Shown here piece by piece: positions 16,994 through 24,990 of a DNA stretch of 64,000 nt. This DNA is from Bin87 sp963663945 (GTDB taxonomy: Bacteria; Chloroflexota; Dehalococcoidia; Lucifugimonadales; UBA3495): NCBI GenBank assembly GCA_963663945.1, contig OY760687.1:310001-374000 (forward strand). Reading direction: 5' to 3'. The notes under the pieces are model-generated. The model had not been told where the DNA came from. It was given only the letters and a program-made list of their open reading frames with translations, and made no database searches. Numbering within the stretch: the stretch's first letter is position 1; every line of letters starts with the position of its first letter. A program made the translations under genes and the position numbers.

Positions 16994-17539
16994 ATGGTGA
17001 TTGCCAACGACCCGCTGGCCATGCTCCTGCTGAAGCAGGATGTTGAGGCGTTCCTCTACCATGAGGCCAACCTGCTGGACGACCGCCGGTACGAGGAATG
17101 GCTGGACCTGCTCACCGACGACGTCCGTTACTGGGTGCCCATGCGCCGCAACGTCAAGTTCGGCGAACTGGAGCGCGAGTTCACCCGGGAGGGCCAGGAC
17201 ATCAACTGGTTCGACGAGGGCAAGACCACGCTGACCCAGCGGGTCCGTCAGATCCTCACCGGTGTGCACTGGGCCGAGGAACCGCTGTCGCGCCTCTCCC
17301 ACCTGGTGACCAACGTGGAGATAACGGAGGCGATGCCCAGCGCTGCCGACGCGGAGGAAGTGTCCCTGCGCTGCCGGTTCATCATCTACCGCAACCGCGT
17401 CGCCACCGAGACCGACATCCTGGTGGGTCGCCGGGAGGACAGGCTGCGCCGCGTTGACGGAGGGTGGATGATCGCGCAGCGGCAGGTCTTCCTCGACCAG
17501 AACGTGCTGCTGGCAAAGAACCTGACGTTCTTTTTCTGA
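16994..17539 (+). CDS. Aromatic-ring-hydroxylating dioxygenase, beta subunit
   Basis: This 181-residue small subunit has an NTF2-like fold. Typical features are E-A-N-L-L-D-D-R-R-Y-E-E-W-L-D-L-L-T-D-D near the N-terminus, Y-W-V-P-M-R-R-N, and a C-terminal W-M-I-A-Q-R-Q-V-F-L-D. It is structural in the alpha3beta3 complex. ATG at 16994 directly after the alpha gene is chosen; a longer upstream reading is only a non-coding overlap with the alpha gene. An F-F-F C-terminus is usual for the family. Confidence 0.92.
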   Translation: MVIANDPLAMLLLKQDVEAFLYHEANLLDDRRYEEWLDLLTDDVRYWVPMRRNVKFGELEREFTREGQDINWFDEGKTTLTQRVRQILTGVHWAEEPLSRLSHLVTNVEITEAMPSAADAEEVSLRCRFIIYRNRVATETDILVGRREDRLRRVDGGWMIAQRQVFLDQNVLLAKNLTFFF

Positions 17540-17575
17540 TCTTCCTGCAGTCCCCCGGTCAGCGAGAGTCTCGGA

Positions 17576-18406
17576 ATGACGCTCAAGACGCAAACCGATG
17601 CGCCCGGCAGCGGCGCGCCGGCGACGGTACGAGCCCCTGACCCCGACGCGATGGTCGTGACGCGGGCGGTGTTTGACCAGGTCCAACCGGTTCAGGCAAT
17701 CCTGTTCGGCTCCCGAGCCCGCGGCACGCATCAGTCGGACTCCGACATCGACATCGCCATTATTACAGTGGAACCGGTACCGGAAGATCGCCGTCTGGAA
17801 ATCGACGCGATGGCCCGAAGCGCTGCAAAGACGCTGCATCCCGATTCTCCTGGGGCGGATATGTCGTTCCTGACCGTGACCGAACTGCTCGAGGGGAGGG
17901 TCAAGAAAAACACGCTGGCCAACTCCATAGCGAAGGAAGGAAAACTCATAATGAACGGCCATGCTGCCGGCTGCGACGCGGAGTTTGAGGAAGAAGCGGT
18001 CAACTGGGACGACGTTGACGCCAGAGCAACCAGCGCGCAGGAAGCGGTAAAGGGCCTGGAAATCCTGGTGAGGGATGACGAAGCGCCGCGGTCGCTCGTC
18101 GGTTATGCCGCGCAGCAGGCGCTGGAGCACGCTTACAAGGCCCTGATCGCGGCCCATGGCGAGGTTTATCCCACCGGCGGGCGCGATGGTCACAACCTGC
18201 GGATATTGGCCAACCGTGTCCGGGAGGTTATGGGGCAAGATTTCTCCGTTCCCGGCGTGAATTGGCAAGGCCTCACCGAGTATGCCGGAGTAGGACGGTA
18301 TCAGGATGACCAGCCGCCTTTGGGTGACCGGCAAAGGCTGTCCCGCGAAATATCCGCCGCCGTGGCCGCTATAATTGGTCACATCCCCCAGCGCGATCAA
18401 CCGTGA
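17576..18406 (+). CDS. MNT nucleotidyltransferase-HEPN fusion protein
   Basis: The protein has 276 residues. The N-terminal MNT domain has an intact G45-S-R-A-R-G50 and S54-D-S-D57-I-D59 catalytic core. The C-terminal domain (about 140-270) is a HEPN helix bundle with G-Y-A-A-Q-Q-A-L-E-H-A-Y-K-A-L and the downstream G-H-N-L-R-I-L. Normally these are two genes, antitoxin nucleotidyltransferase and HEPN protein. Here they are fused in one polypeptide, so control would be in cis. The HEPN domain has no obvious R-x4-H motif. It starts 36 bases after the Rieske beta gene. Confidence 0.85.
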   Translation: MTLKTQTDAPGSGAPATVRAPDPDAMVVTRAVFDQVQPVQAILFGSRARGTHQSDSDIDIAIITVEPVPEDRRLEIDAMARSAAKTLHPDSPGADMSFLTVTELLEGRVKKNTLANSIAKEGKLIMNGHAAGCDAEFEEEAVNWDDVDARATSAQEAVKGLEILVRDDEAPRSLVGYAAQQALEHAYKALIAAHGEVYPTGGRDGHNLRILANRVREVMGQDFSVPGVNWQGLTEYAGVGRYQDDQPPLGDRQRLSREISAAVAAIIGHIPQRDQP

Positions 18407-18425
18407 AGGACCAGGACGCAGAACC

Positions 18426-18629
18426 ATGGCAGACATAGTCAACCTGTTTGAAGTGGAGCCGGGCCAGAAGGTGGGTCTCTACAGCGGAGCCACCGCCGAG
18501 GTGGTCTCCAACCCCCGCGACGGCGTGTGGCTGTTCGTGCGCTACCTGACCAGCCCCGACGACCCGGACCAGGTGGGCGAGGAGGACATGGTCTTTGCCC
18601 AGGACGTCCTCGAACTGCTGGCCAACTAG
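18426..18629 (+). CDS. Small conserved-looking protein, 67 residues
   Basis: This is a short, acidic, beta-rich protein with P-G-Q-K-V-G-L-Y-S-G-A-T-A-E-V-V, consistent with a small SH3-like barrel (inference). I do not know the family. It lies 19 bases after the MNT-HEPN gene and six bases before another small gene, so the two small genes form a coding pair. A TATAAT sequence at 18370-18375, inside the end of the previous gene, could start a separate transcript, but no good -35 accompanies it. Confidence 0.6.
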   Translation: MADIVNLFEVEPGQKVGLYSGATAEVVSNPRDGVWLFVRYLTSPDDPDQVGEEDMVFAQDVLELLAN

Positions 18630-18634
18630 CGACC

Positions 18635-18862
18635 ATGACCAACGCTAACGCCGCCAGCGCGGGCCTCAATCTCCCCGATCCCGACGAAATCCTGGCTGCC
18701 CTAAGAGCCGGCTATCGATCCATCGACGATGGCTACGGGTTCTATCCCGGCTTCGACGGTTGGCTGACGTCTCTCGGATATCAGCGGCGGGATGACATAC
18801 CGTGCACCTGCCCCGACCGCGGCTACCGCGGCCACCTGCCGGAGTGCCGTTTCGTGCGGTAA
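18635..18862 (+). CDS. Small Cys-containing protein, 75 residues
   Basis: The family is not recognised. It ends in a compact C-x-C-x10-C segment (D-D-I-P-C-T-C-P-D-R ... P-E-C-R-F) that could bind a metal with the nearby His. ATG at 18635 follows the previous stop by five bases. The following gene starts 85 bases later. Expression is supported only by spacing and frame. Confidence 0.5.
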   Translation: MTNANAASAGLNLPDPDEILAALRAGYRSIDDGYGFYPGFDGWLTSLGYQRRDDIPCTCPDRGYRGHLPECRFVR

Positions 18863-18947
18863 CTGCGGGCTGCGTTCTGACGGCCTGAGGCAATCGAAAT
18901 CAATCAAGCGCGCCTTCGGCGCGAATTTCAACTGTGGAGTAGTAACG

Positions 18948-19757
18948 ATGTCCCAGCAGATGGTTGACCTGATGGAAACGGTGTGGCAGTCCATCGACGG
19001 GCTGTGCAGTGGGCTGACCCAGGCGCAGTGGTCGCTCCCCACCGAGTGTCCCGGCTGGTCGGTGCAGGACCAGGTCTCGCACCTGGTGGGCAGCGAGTGC
19101 CGCATCCTCGGCAGGCCCGCCCCAGCGCACGAACCTTCAGACACCTCGCACGTGCGCAACGAGGTGGGCCAGGGCAACGAGGTGCTGGTGGACTATCGCC
19201 GCCAATTCAGCGGCGCCGATGTGCTGGGCGAGTTCCGTGAGGTGACTGCCGAGCGGTTAGGTGTGCTGCGCGCCATGACCGAAGCCGATTTCGAGGCTGA
19301 TACTCCCAACCCGTTGGGCACCGGGCCGTACACCGACCTGCTGGCCATCCGCATCTACGATGCCTGGGTTCACGAGCAGGACATGCGGCGCACGCTGGGC
19401 ATCGCGGGCCACCTGTCCGGAACGGTGGCGCAGCACGCCTACGGGCGCACCGAGGCGGCCATGCCCTTCGTGGTCGGTCGCAAGGTCAAGCCCGACGACG
19501 GCGCGACCGTCGTGTTCGAGATCACCGGTGAAGCCGGCGGCAACATCGCCCTGAACATGGACGGCGGCCGCGCCCACCGCATGGACGCCGCGCCGGCCTC
19601 GCCCACGGTAAAGCTCACCATGGGCCTCGAGCCCTTCAACGCCCTGGGCACCGGTCGCTGGTCCGCCGAACACGCGCTGGGCAACGGCTCGGTGGCCATC
19701 GACGGCGACCGCGCCCTGGGCGAGCGCATCGTCGGCGAGATGAACTTTATGATCTAG
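18948..19757 (+). CDS. Maleylpyruvate-isomerase/DinB-like family protein
   Basis: This 269-residue protein of the mycothiol-maleylpyruvate-isomerase / DinB helix-bundle type has the N-terminal W-S-L-P-T-E-C-P-G-W-S-V-Q-D-Q-V-S-H-L pattern and a C-terminal SCP2-like half (A-x-V-x-L-x-M near the end). Members are metal-dependent thiol isomerases or transferases. The true thiol cofactor in this organism is unknown. I place the start at ATG 18948 after GTGGAG; an upstream in-frame Met is in non-coding-like sequence. An isomerase would fit the adjacent ring-cleavage genes. Confidence 0.75.
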   Translation: MSQQMVDLMETVWQSIDGLCSGLTQAQWSLPTECPGWSVQDQVSHLVGSECRILGRPAPAHEPSDTSHVRNEVGQGNEVLVDYRRQFSGADVLGEFREVTAERLGVLRAMTEADFEADTPNPLGTGPYTDLLAIRIYDAWVHEQDMRRTLGIAGHLSGTVAQHAYGRTEAAMPFVVGRKVKPDDGATVVFEITGEAGGNIALNMDGGRAHRMDAAPASPTVKLTMGLEPFNALGTGRWSAEHALGNGSVAIDGDRALGERIVGEMNFMI

Positions 19758-19799
19758 CACAATCTACGGAGCCCGGCAAACTCGTCTGGATGTGCATAT

Positions 19800-20000
19800 A
19801 TGCCGAAAGTAAGGGACGCTATCCGGATGGTCCAACGAGACGGTTGGGAGCGGGTTCGCACCAGTGGCAGCCATCGCCAATTCAAACATCCCACTAAAGC
19901 AGGAACCGTCACGATAGCTGGACATCCGGGCGATGACGTGGCGCCAGGAACATGGCTCAGCATACTCCGGCAGGCCGGGTTGAGGGAGGAAAACCGATGA
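19800..20000 (+). CDS. hicA: HicA-type mRNA interferase toxin
   Basis: This is a 66-residue double-stranded-RNA-binding-like toxin. It contains G-W-E-R-V-R-T-S-G-S-H25-R-Q-F, with the catalytic His in the G-S-H motif, and a V-T-I-A-G-H-P middle strand. Length is typical. The stop overlaps the ATG of hicB by four bases (ATGA), the usual toxin-first order. Confidence 0.9.
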   Translation: MPKVRDAIRMVQRDGWERVRTSGSHRQFKHPTKAGTVTIAGHPGDDVAPGTWLSILRQAGLREENR

Positions 20001-20329
20001 AGCTGCGATATTCGGTGGTATTCGAGCGGACGCCCAATAACTACTGCGCATACGTTCCTGACCTGCCGGGCTGCATCGCCACGGCCCAAGCTTGGGAAGA
20101 AATCCAAGATGTGATCGGGACTGCCATCGCGTTCCACATTGCAGGTATGCAGGATGATGGCGACACTATCCCGGAACCGCGAATGTCCGTGGCAGCGGCA
20201 GCGGCCTATCACAGCGAGAACGTAATCGCACTGCCTGACTGGCATGAGGGAACGGAACTGGTTGCCGTAATAGCCGTGGAAGCCCAAATTGGCGTTGTGC
20301 CCACCGCGACGTCGACCGTCGATACATAG
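19997..20329 (+). CDS. hicB: HicB-type antitoxin
   Basis: This 110-residue protein has the partial RNase-H-like fold of HicB: Y-S-V-V-F-E-R, Y-V-P-D-L-P-G-C and the G-D-x-I-P-E-P segment. The C-terminal 45 residues do not show an obvious ribbon-helix-helix or HTH DNA-binding domain, so autoregulation may depend on another part or be absent. It is translationally coupled to hicA, with GGGAGG upstream. Confidence 0.88.
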   Translation: MKLRYSVVFERTPNNYCAYVPDLPGCIATAQAWEEIQDVIGTAIAFHIAGMQDDGDTIPEPRMSVAAAAAYHSENVIALPDWHEGTELVAVIAVEAQIGVVPTATSTVDT

Positions 20330-20617
20330 TCAATCTGAGCGAAGTGCCGTGTAACTGATAAGTAACAATTGACAAAACCGGGAATTGGGCCCGTGGACGG
20401 AGAAGGAGATGAACTTTACTATCTGATCGCCAACCTATGCAGTCTGTGAATTTGGTACTGCACTGTCGCTTGCGTGGCGTGTCGCTGTCAGTACACTACA
20501 CAAAGAAGTGACAGTGTGAACCAAACGCCGAATAAGAAAGCCCCAGCTCGCTTTCGACGACCAGCCGGGGCAGACCACTCCATGCAGCATGGTTCGTAAC
20601 GTGACACGAAGGAAGCA
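20330..20617. other. Spacer between hicB and a GTG-start small gene
   Basis: This 288-bp spacer is more A+T-rich than its surroundings. It contains a GTG-initiated 27-codon frame (20516-20599) that overlaps the hairpin at 20540-20581 and is followed 18 bases later by the next gene's GTG. It could be a leader peptide, but the evidence is only the open frame and its position. Confidence 0.35.
20540..20581 (-). terminator. Hairpin followed by T-run on the minus strand
   Basis: GCCCCAGCT and AGCCGGGGC pair through nine positions (one wobble) around a loop of about 24 bases. On the minus strand the stem is followed by TTTCTTATT, like an intrinsic terminator. No minus-strand gene upstream is convincing, so it may instead serve as a structured leader on the plus strand. 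Confidence 0.35.
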
Positions 20618-20893
20618 GTGACGCTTACATCACAACATCTGGTACACAACGGCAAACCCATCGCGTTCGTTGGCATCGTCGGCAAGGCAGGCCCGTGCGA
20701 GACACCCTACGGCGTGGCAATCGACATAGCTGACAACAGCGTCTGGCCGTGTCGGCGGTTACTCGTCATCCCTGACGATCCTAATGTGGTATCAAATCTT
20801 TCGCGAGGAGATTCTGTGCAAATAGACGGAACGATCCTCAAAGACGGAAAACGCCCGTTGGTCTTTGGGAAAGCCTCGGTTGGGGCTCGTTGA
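20618..20893 (+). CDS. Hypothetical small protein, 91 residues (GTG start)
   Basis: This is an unrecognised, beta-rich small protein. A G-D-S-V-Q-I-D-G-T-I-L-K-D-G-K pattern in its second half resembles an OB-fold or other small barrel strand pair (inference). The GTG start has GGAAG seven bases upstream. It lies in an A+T-richer patch after hicAB. A minus-strand frame overlaps it, but the codon pattern and ribosome-binding site favour the plus strand. Confidence 0.5.
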   Translation: MTLTSQHLVHNGKPIAFVGIVGKAGPCETPYGVAIDIADNSVWPCRRLLVIPDDPNVVSNLSRGDSVQIDGTILKDGKRPLVFGKASVGAR

Positions 20894-20929
20894 ACCCACA
20901 GTATTTCTACCGAGCACCCCGCCACCCGC

Positions 20930-20964
20930 TATAATGGCCCCGACCATCGTCCTGATGGCGGGGC
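20930..20964 (+). promoter_or_regulatory. Possible -10 box and strong hairpin before LLM gene
   Basis: A perfect TATAAT at 20930-20935 lies 55 bases before the next ATG, but no good -35 precedes it. Immediately downstream, 20937-20964 form a strong stem (GCCCCG-bulge-CCATC with GATGG-CGGGGC). The hairpin may end transcription from the small gene upstream (it is followed by TGTTGCATTT), or shape the leader of the flavin-oxidoreductase mRNA. Confidence 0.4.
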
Positions 20965-20989
20965 TGTTGCATTTAACGGGAGGTTGACC

Positions 20990-21874
20990 ATGGAGATTGG
21001 CGTTTCGGTTCCCATTGTTGAGATTGGCGACGATTTTGGCGCGCTGCGGGACTACATCCAGGCCGCCGAGGATCTGGGGTATACGCACGTTCGGATCCTG
21101 GACCACGTGCTCGGCGCGGTGCCGGAGAAGCATCCGGAGGTGCCGAATTTCCCCTACTCCCACGAGTCCTATATCCACGAGCCGTTCACGCTCATGGCCT
21201 ACCTGGCCGCCGTGACCAAGAAGATCGGCCTGACCACCGGCATCCTGATTCTGCCCCAGCGGCAGACCGCCCTGGTCGCCAAGCAGGCGGCCGAGGTCGA
21301 CGTGCTCTCCGGCGGGCGGGTTCGTCTGGGCATCGGCGTGGGCTGGAACTCGGTGGAGTACGAGGCGCTTGGCGTCGACTTTGCCAGCCGGGGCAGTCGC
21401 TGCGACGAGCAGATCGAGGTGCTGCGCCAGCTTTGGACCGAGGACGTCATCGACTTCCACGGCAAGTACCACGACATCACCCACGCCGGCATCAACCCGT
21501 TGCCGGTGCAGCGACCGATCCCCATCTGGATCGGCGCCGGCCGTGGCAACGCGCCCACCCCGCCCAATGCCGCCATCCGCCGCATCGGGCGTCTCGCCGA
21601 CGGATACTTCCCCATGTTTGCCCCAGACTCCGGCGGGCAGGCGATTTTGGGCCGCATCCGGGCGCAGGCCGAGGCAGCCGGCCGCGACCCTTCGGAAGTT
21701 GGATTCGAGGGCCGCATCACCATCACCGCCGACAACAACCCCGAGGACTGGCTCACCGAACTGAAGTCCTGGGAGGAGATTGGCGCGACGCACATGGCGG
21801 CGGGTCTGCGCGGCGCGTCTTCGCCAGATGCCCATATCGACGCCATACGCCGGCTCAAGGAAGCCATGGGGTGA
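20990..21874 (+). CDS. F420/FMN-dependent LLM-class oxidoreductase
   Basis: This 294-residue luciferase-like TIM-barrel enzyme resembles the TIGR03619-type F420-dependent group. It shows V-R-I-L-D-H-V-L-G early, T-G-I-L-I-L-P-Q-R-Q-T-A-L-V-A-K-Q-A-A-E-V-D, L-S-G-G-R-V-R-L-G-I-G-V-G-W-N, and R-P-I-P-I-W-I-G-A. ATG at 20990 is preceded by GGGAGG; TTG two codons upstream is rejected. It probably oxidises or reduces a small organic substrate with FMNH2 or F420H2. It is unlinked to a recognisable pathway gene. Confidence 0.9.
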   Translation: MEIGVSVPIVEIGDDFGALRDYIQAAEDLGYTHVRILDHVLGAVPEKHPEVPNFPYSHESYIHEPFTLMAYLAAVTKKIGLTTGILILPQRQTALVAKQAAEVDVLSGGRVRLGIGVGWNSVEYEALGVDFASRGSRCDEQIEVLRQLWTEDVIDFHGKYHDITHAGINPLPVQRPIPIWIGAGRGNAPTPPNAAIRRIGRLADGYFPMFAPDSGGQAILGRIRAQAEAAGRDPSEVGFEGRITITADNNPEDWLTELKSWEEIGATHMAAGLRGASSPDAHIDAIRRLKEAMG

Positions 21875-21881
21875 TGCCAGT

Positions 21882-21972
21882 GTCATTGCGAGGAGTGTAG
21901 CTACACGGCAATCTCGTTCCCGCAGCGACGACTGCTGCGTTGACGAGATTGCCACGCTTCGCGCGCAATGAC
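21882..21972. repeat. Inverted-repeat (REP/MITE-like) element
   Basis: About 91 bp form a long imperfect inverted repeat. The left arm begins GTCATTGCGAGG and reaches CGGCAATCTCG. The right arm, reversed, reads GTCATTGCGCGCGAAGCGTGG then CAATCTCG. The left arm contains the perfect palindrome GTGTAGCTACAC (21895-21906). Elements with this consensus (cattgcgag ... gcaatctc) are dispersed in many bacterial genomes (recollection). It lies between two same-strand genes and could stop or protect transcripts. A related half-copy is at 58801. Confidence 0.8.
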
Positions 21973-21983
21973 GGGTGACTACG

Positions 21984-23939
21984 ATGCGGCCGGTCCGTGA
22001 AAACATGCCCCATGGCTCCCGCAGGTCGGTCAACTCTGGCCGGGAACGGCCCAGCCGGCGGGTGGCTCATCTCAACAGGCGGATCGCCCAGGCGTTTCAG
22101 CCCTACTGGCCGCGCGTCCTGGCCATTGGCCTGCTGATACTGGTCACTGCCGGTCTGGGGGTCGTCAATCCGATCCTGATACGGGTGGTGTTCGACTCCG
22201 CCCTTTTCGTGGACGGAGGACCCAACCTTTCACTCCTGTGGACCCTGGCGATTGCCATGTCTTCGGTGGTGGTGGTGACCGGCAGCCTGGGGGTGCTGCA
22301 GACGTGGCTCACCCAGCAGGTGGGCCAGCGCGTGATGCGCGACCTGCGCGACCGGCTCTATTCGCACCTCCAGACGCTGTCGCTGGGGTTCTTCACATCG
22401 CAGCGAACGGGCGAGATCCAGAGCCGCGTCTCCAACGACGTGGCCGGCATCCGGGTGGTGGTGACGGGCACGGTCAGCAACATCCTGTCCAACGTGGTCA
22501 TCCTGATCAGCACGCTGGTCGCCATGGCCGTATTGTCGTGGGAACTGACCGTGGTCGCGGCCGGCATCACGCCGATCTTCGCAGTGTTCAGCTACCTGGT
22601 GGGCAAACGCCGCCGCGCCGCCTCGGCCCGTGTCCAGGAGTCCACCGCCGAGATGACCGCCATCACCCAGGAGACACTGTCGGTGTCCGGTGTCATGCTC
22701 ACCCGTCTCTTCGGCGCCCAGAACCGTGAGGTGGCGCGCTTCCACGACCAGAATGTGCGCCTGTCCGACCTGGAAATCCGCCGGGAGATGACCGGCCAGG
22801 CCGTTTGGGCCGGCATGCAGATCTTCTTCTCGTTGACACCGGTGGTGGTGTACGTGCTGGCCGGCTACATACTCTTCGGCGGGATCGGCCAGACCGGCAT
22901 CACCGCCGGCACCATAGTCGCCTTCACCACGCTGCAGACCCGCCTCTACTTCCCCATCAGCACCCTGCTCCGCACCTCGGTGGAACTGCAATCATCCCTC
23001 GCGCTGTTCGAGCGCATCTTCGGCTACCTGGATATCCGAGCCGATATCGTCGACGCGCCGGACGCCGTGGACCTACCCACCGAGGATGTCGCCGGCGCCG
23101 TGGCGTTGCGGGACGTGCGGATGAACTACCACCCGGCCACGCTGCTGGCCGATGCCTACGACATCGAGGATGACGGGCGCGAGTTCTGGGCGCTGGACGG
23201 TGTCGACCTGGACGTGAAACCCGGGCAGTTGGCCGCCCTGGTGGGCCCCAGCGGCGCGGGCAAAACCACCATCTCATACCTGATCCCGCGCCTCTACGAC
23301 TCGACTTCAGGAACGATCAGCATCGATGGGATCGACGTGCGGCACATACGGCTGGAGAGCCTGGCCCGCATCGTTGGCTACGTTTCCCAGGACAGCTACC
23401 TCTTCCACGCCTCCATCCGCGAGAACCTGCTCTACGGCAACCCCGACGCCACCGAGCGGGAGTTGCACGAGGCCGCCAAAGCGGCCTATATCCATGATCG
23501 CGTCATGGAGTTCCCTGACGGCTATGACACCGTGGTCGGCGAACGCGGGTACCGACTGTCCGGCGGCGAGCGGCAGCGGCTGTCCATCGCGCGCGTCATC
23601 CTGCACGACCCGCGCCTGCTGATACTCGACGAGGCGACCTCGTCCCTGGATACCACCAGCGAGCGGTACGTGCAGGCCGCCCTGGAACCGCTGATGCAAG
23701 GCCGCACCACCATCGCCATCGCCCACCGCCTCTCCACGATCATGTCCGCCGACGTGATTTTCGTCGTCGACCGCGGCCGCATTGTGGAGCAGGGCACGCA
23801 TTTCGAGTTGCTGGTGCTGGGCGGCTTATATGCACAGTTGTACGATGAACAGTTTGAGGGCGGCCGCGTGGAGTACACCAGCGAGGACGGCGTGGCCGTG
23901 ATGGCCGGCGGCAACCTGCGTCTGCCCGTACCCGCGTGA
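21984..23939 (+). CDS. ABC transporter, fused permease-ATPase (MdlB/MsbA type exporter)
   Basis: This is a protein of about 650 residues. The N-terminal membrane domain has six hydrophobic helices (about 30-320) including the coupling region F-F-T-S-Q-R-T-G-E-I-Q-S-R-V-S-N-D. The C-terminal ATPase carries Walker A G-P-S-G-A-G-K-T-T, signature L-S-G-G-E-R-Q-R and Walker B L-L-I-L-D-E-A-T-S, followed by the H-loop A-H-R-L-S-T. It is a half-size exporter that would work as a dimer. Start is ATG 21984 (GGGTGA upstream); GTG 21975 and ATG 22005 are alternatives. A roughly 20-residue insert follows the first ATPase strand. Confidence 0.9.
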   Translation: MRPVRENMPHGSRRSVNSGRERPSRRVAHLNRRIAQAFQPYWPRVLAIGLLILVTAGLGVVNPILIRVVFDSALFVDGGPNLSLLWTLAIAMSSVVVVTGSLGVLQTWLTQQVGQRVMRDLRDRLYSHLQTLSLGFFTSQRTGEIQSRVSNDVAGIRVVVTGTVSNILSNVVILISTLVAMAVLSWELTVVAAGITPIFAVFSYLVGKRRRAASARVQESTAEMTAITQETLSVSGVMLTRLFGAQNREVARFHDQNVRLSDLEIRREMTGQAVWAGMQIFFSLTPVVVYVLAGYILFGGIGQTGITAGTIVAFTTLQTRLYFPISTLLRTSVELQSSLALFERIFGYLDIRADIVDAPDAVDLPTEDVAGAVALRDVRMNYHPATLLADAYDIEDDGREFWALDGVDLDVKPGQLAALVGPSGAGKTTISYLIPRLYDSTSGTISIDGIDVRHIRLESLARIVGYVSQDSYLFHASIRENLLYGNPDATERELHEAAKAAYIHDRVMEFPDGYDTVVGERGYRLSGGERQRLSIARVILHDPRLLILDEATSSLDTTSERYVQAALEPLMQGRTTIAIAHRLSTIMSADVIFVVDRGRIVEQGTHFELLVLGGLYAQLYDEQFEGGRVEYTSEDGVAVMAGGNLRLPVPA

Positions 23940-23981
23940 GCGATTTCCCATGAGCGCGATCCCCCACACCAGGAGAATGCA

Positions 23982-24917
23982 ATGACTCAGCAAGGCAACG
24001 GCGACCGGATCCGGCTGCGGGTGGCCTTCCGCAACATGTTCTATACCACCATCTACGTGGCGGTTGAGGGCGGGTTCCTGACGGATCAGGGCCTCGACGT
24101 CGATTTTTCCCACGTGCCCGCCGGCCAGACCAGCACCGACCTGCTCAAGGCTGGCGACATCGACATCACCCAGAGCGGCATCAGCCGCAGTTTCATGGAC
24201 CTCGACGCCGGCAGCGACGACCCGCCCCTGCACGTCGCCGAGATCAACCAGCGGGACGGGTTCTTCCTGCTTTCCAAGCGACCCACCGACGGCTGGCGCT
24301 GGGCTGAACTGGCCGGCTCCACGCTCATACCGGTCGGCTTCACGCCCGTGCCCTACACCACGCTGCAGGCCGCCATGCGCTGGCACGGCGTGGATCCGGC
24401 AAGCGTCAACCTGATGGGCGGCCTGTCCGCCGAGGAGATGCTGGGCCGGTTCCGCAACGGCGATGCCGACTACCTGCAGGTTCCCAACCCCTTCGCCGTG
24501 CAACTGGTCAACGAGGGCTCAGGCCACCTGGCGGCGACATTGGGCAACGAGAGCGGCTACGTCTGCTACAGCAGTTTCGCGGTCACGCCGTCATACCTGG
24601 CCGAGAATCCCGACACCGTGCAGCGTTTCGTGAACGGCTACGCCCGCGCCCAGCGTTGGGTCGCCGAAAGCCCCGCCGAAGCCGTCGCCGACCGTATCGC
24701 CCCGGTGTTCCCCGAATACGACCGCCAGGTCCTGGCCGAGGGTGTGCAGCGTTACAAGGACGCCGGCGTGTGGGCCACCGATCCCACCATCACCCGCCAC
24801 GGGTTCGACCGCATGCGCGACGCGCTCATCTCTGGCGGCCTCGTCAGAGAGCCGCACCCCTACGAGGCCATCGTGCGGCCGGAATTCGCGGAGCGTGCAA
24901 TTGCGGAAATGGCGTGA
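23982..24917 (+). CDS. NMT1/THI5-like substrate-binding protein without signal peptide
   Basis: This 311-residue protein has the periplasmic-binding-protein type-2 fold of NMT1/SsuA-like ligand binders (R-V-A-F-R-N-M-F-Y-T-T-I-Y-V-A-V-E-G-G-F, then G-D-I-D-I-T-Q-S-G). It begins directly with the binding domain: no signal peptide, lipobox or membrane anchor. It may be a cytoplasmic enzyme-like member (as THI5 proteins are) or a soluble sensor. The gene follows the exporter by 42 bases. No importer permease lies nearby. Confidence 0.78.
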   Translation: MTQQGNGDRIRLRVAFRNMFYTTIYVAVEGGFLTDQGLDVDFSHVPAGQTSTDLLKAGDIDITQSGISRSFMDLDAGSDDPPLHVAEINQRDGFFLLSKRPTDGWRWAELAGSTLIPVGFTPVPYTTLQAAMRWHGVDPASVNLMGGLSAEEMLGRFRNGDADYLQVPNPFAVQLVNEGSGHLAATLGNESGYVCYSSFAVTPSYLAENPDTVQRFVNGYARAQRWVAESPAEAVADRIAPVFPEYDRQVLAEGVQRYKDAGVWATDPTITRHGFDRMRDALISGGLVREPHPYEAIVRPEFAERAIAEMA

Positions 24918-24990
24918 GGTGAACGCAGCAGATAAACTATGCTCAAGGCAAGACCATTGACGAACACCTTTCTGATGGGGTGAGGTTACT

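Noticed and set aside
20516..20599. 27-codon GTG frame as a real peptide gene
   Set aside because: Only a frame and position support it. It overlaps a hairpin, so it is reported only as a note.
20488..20685. Minus-strand 65-residue frame
   Set aside because: It overlaps the hairpin and the plus-strand GTG gene, has no ribosome-binding site and an odd composition.
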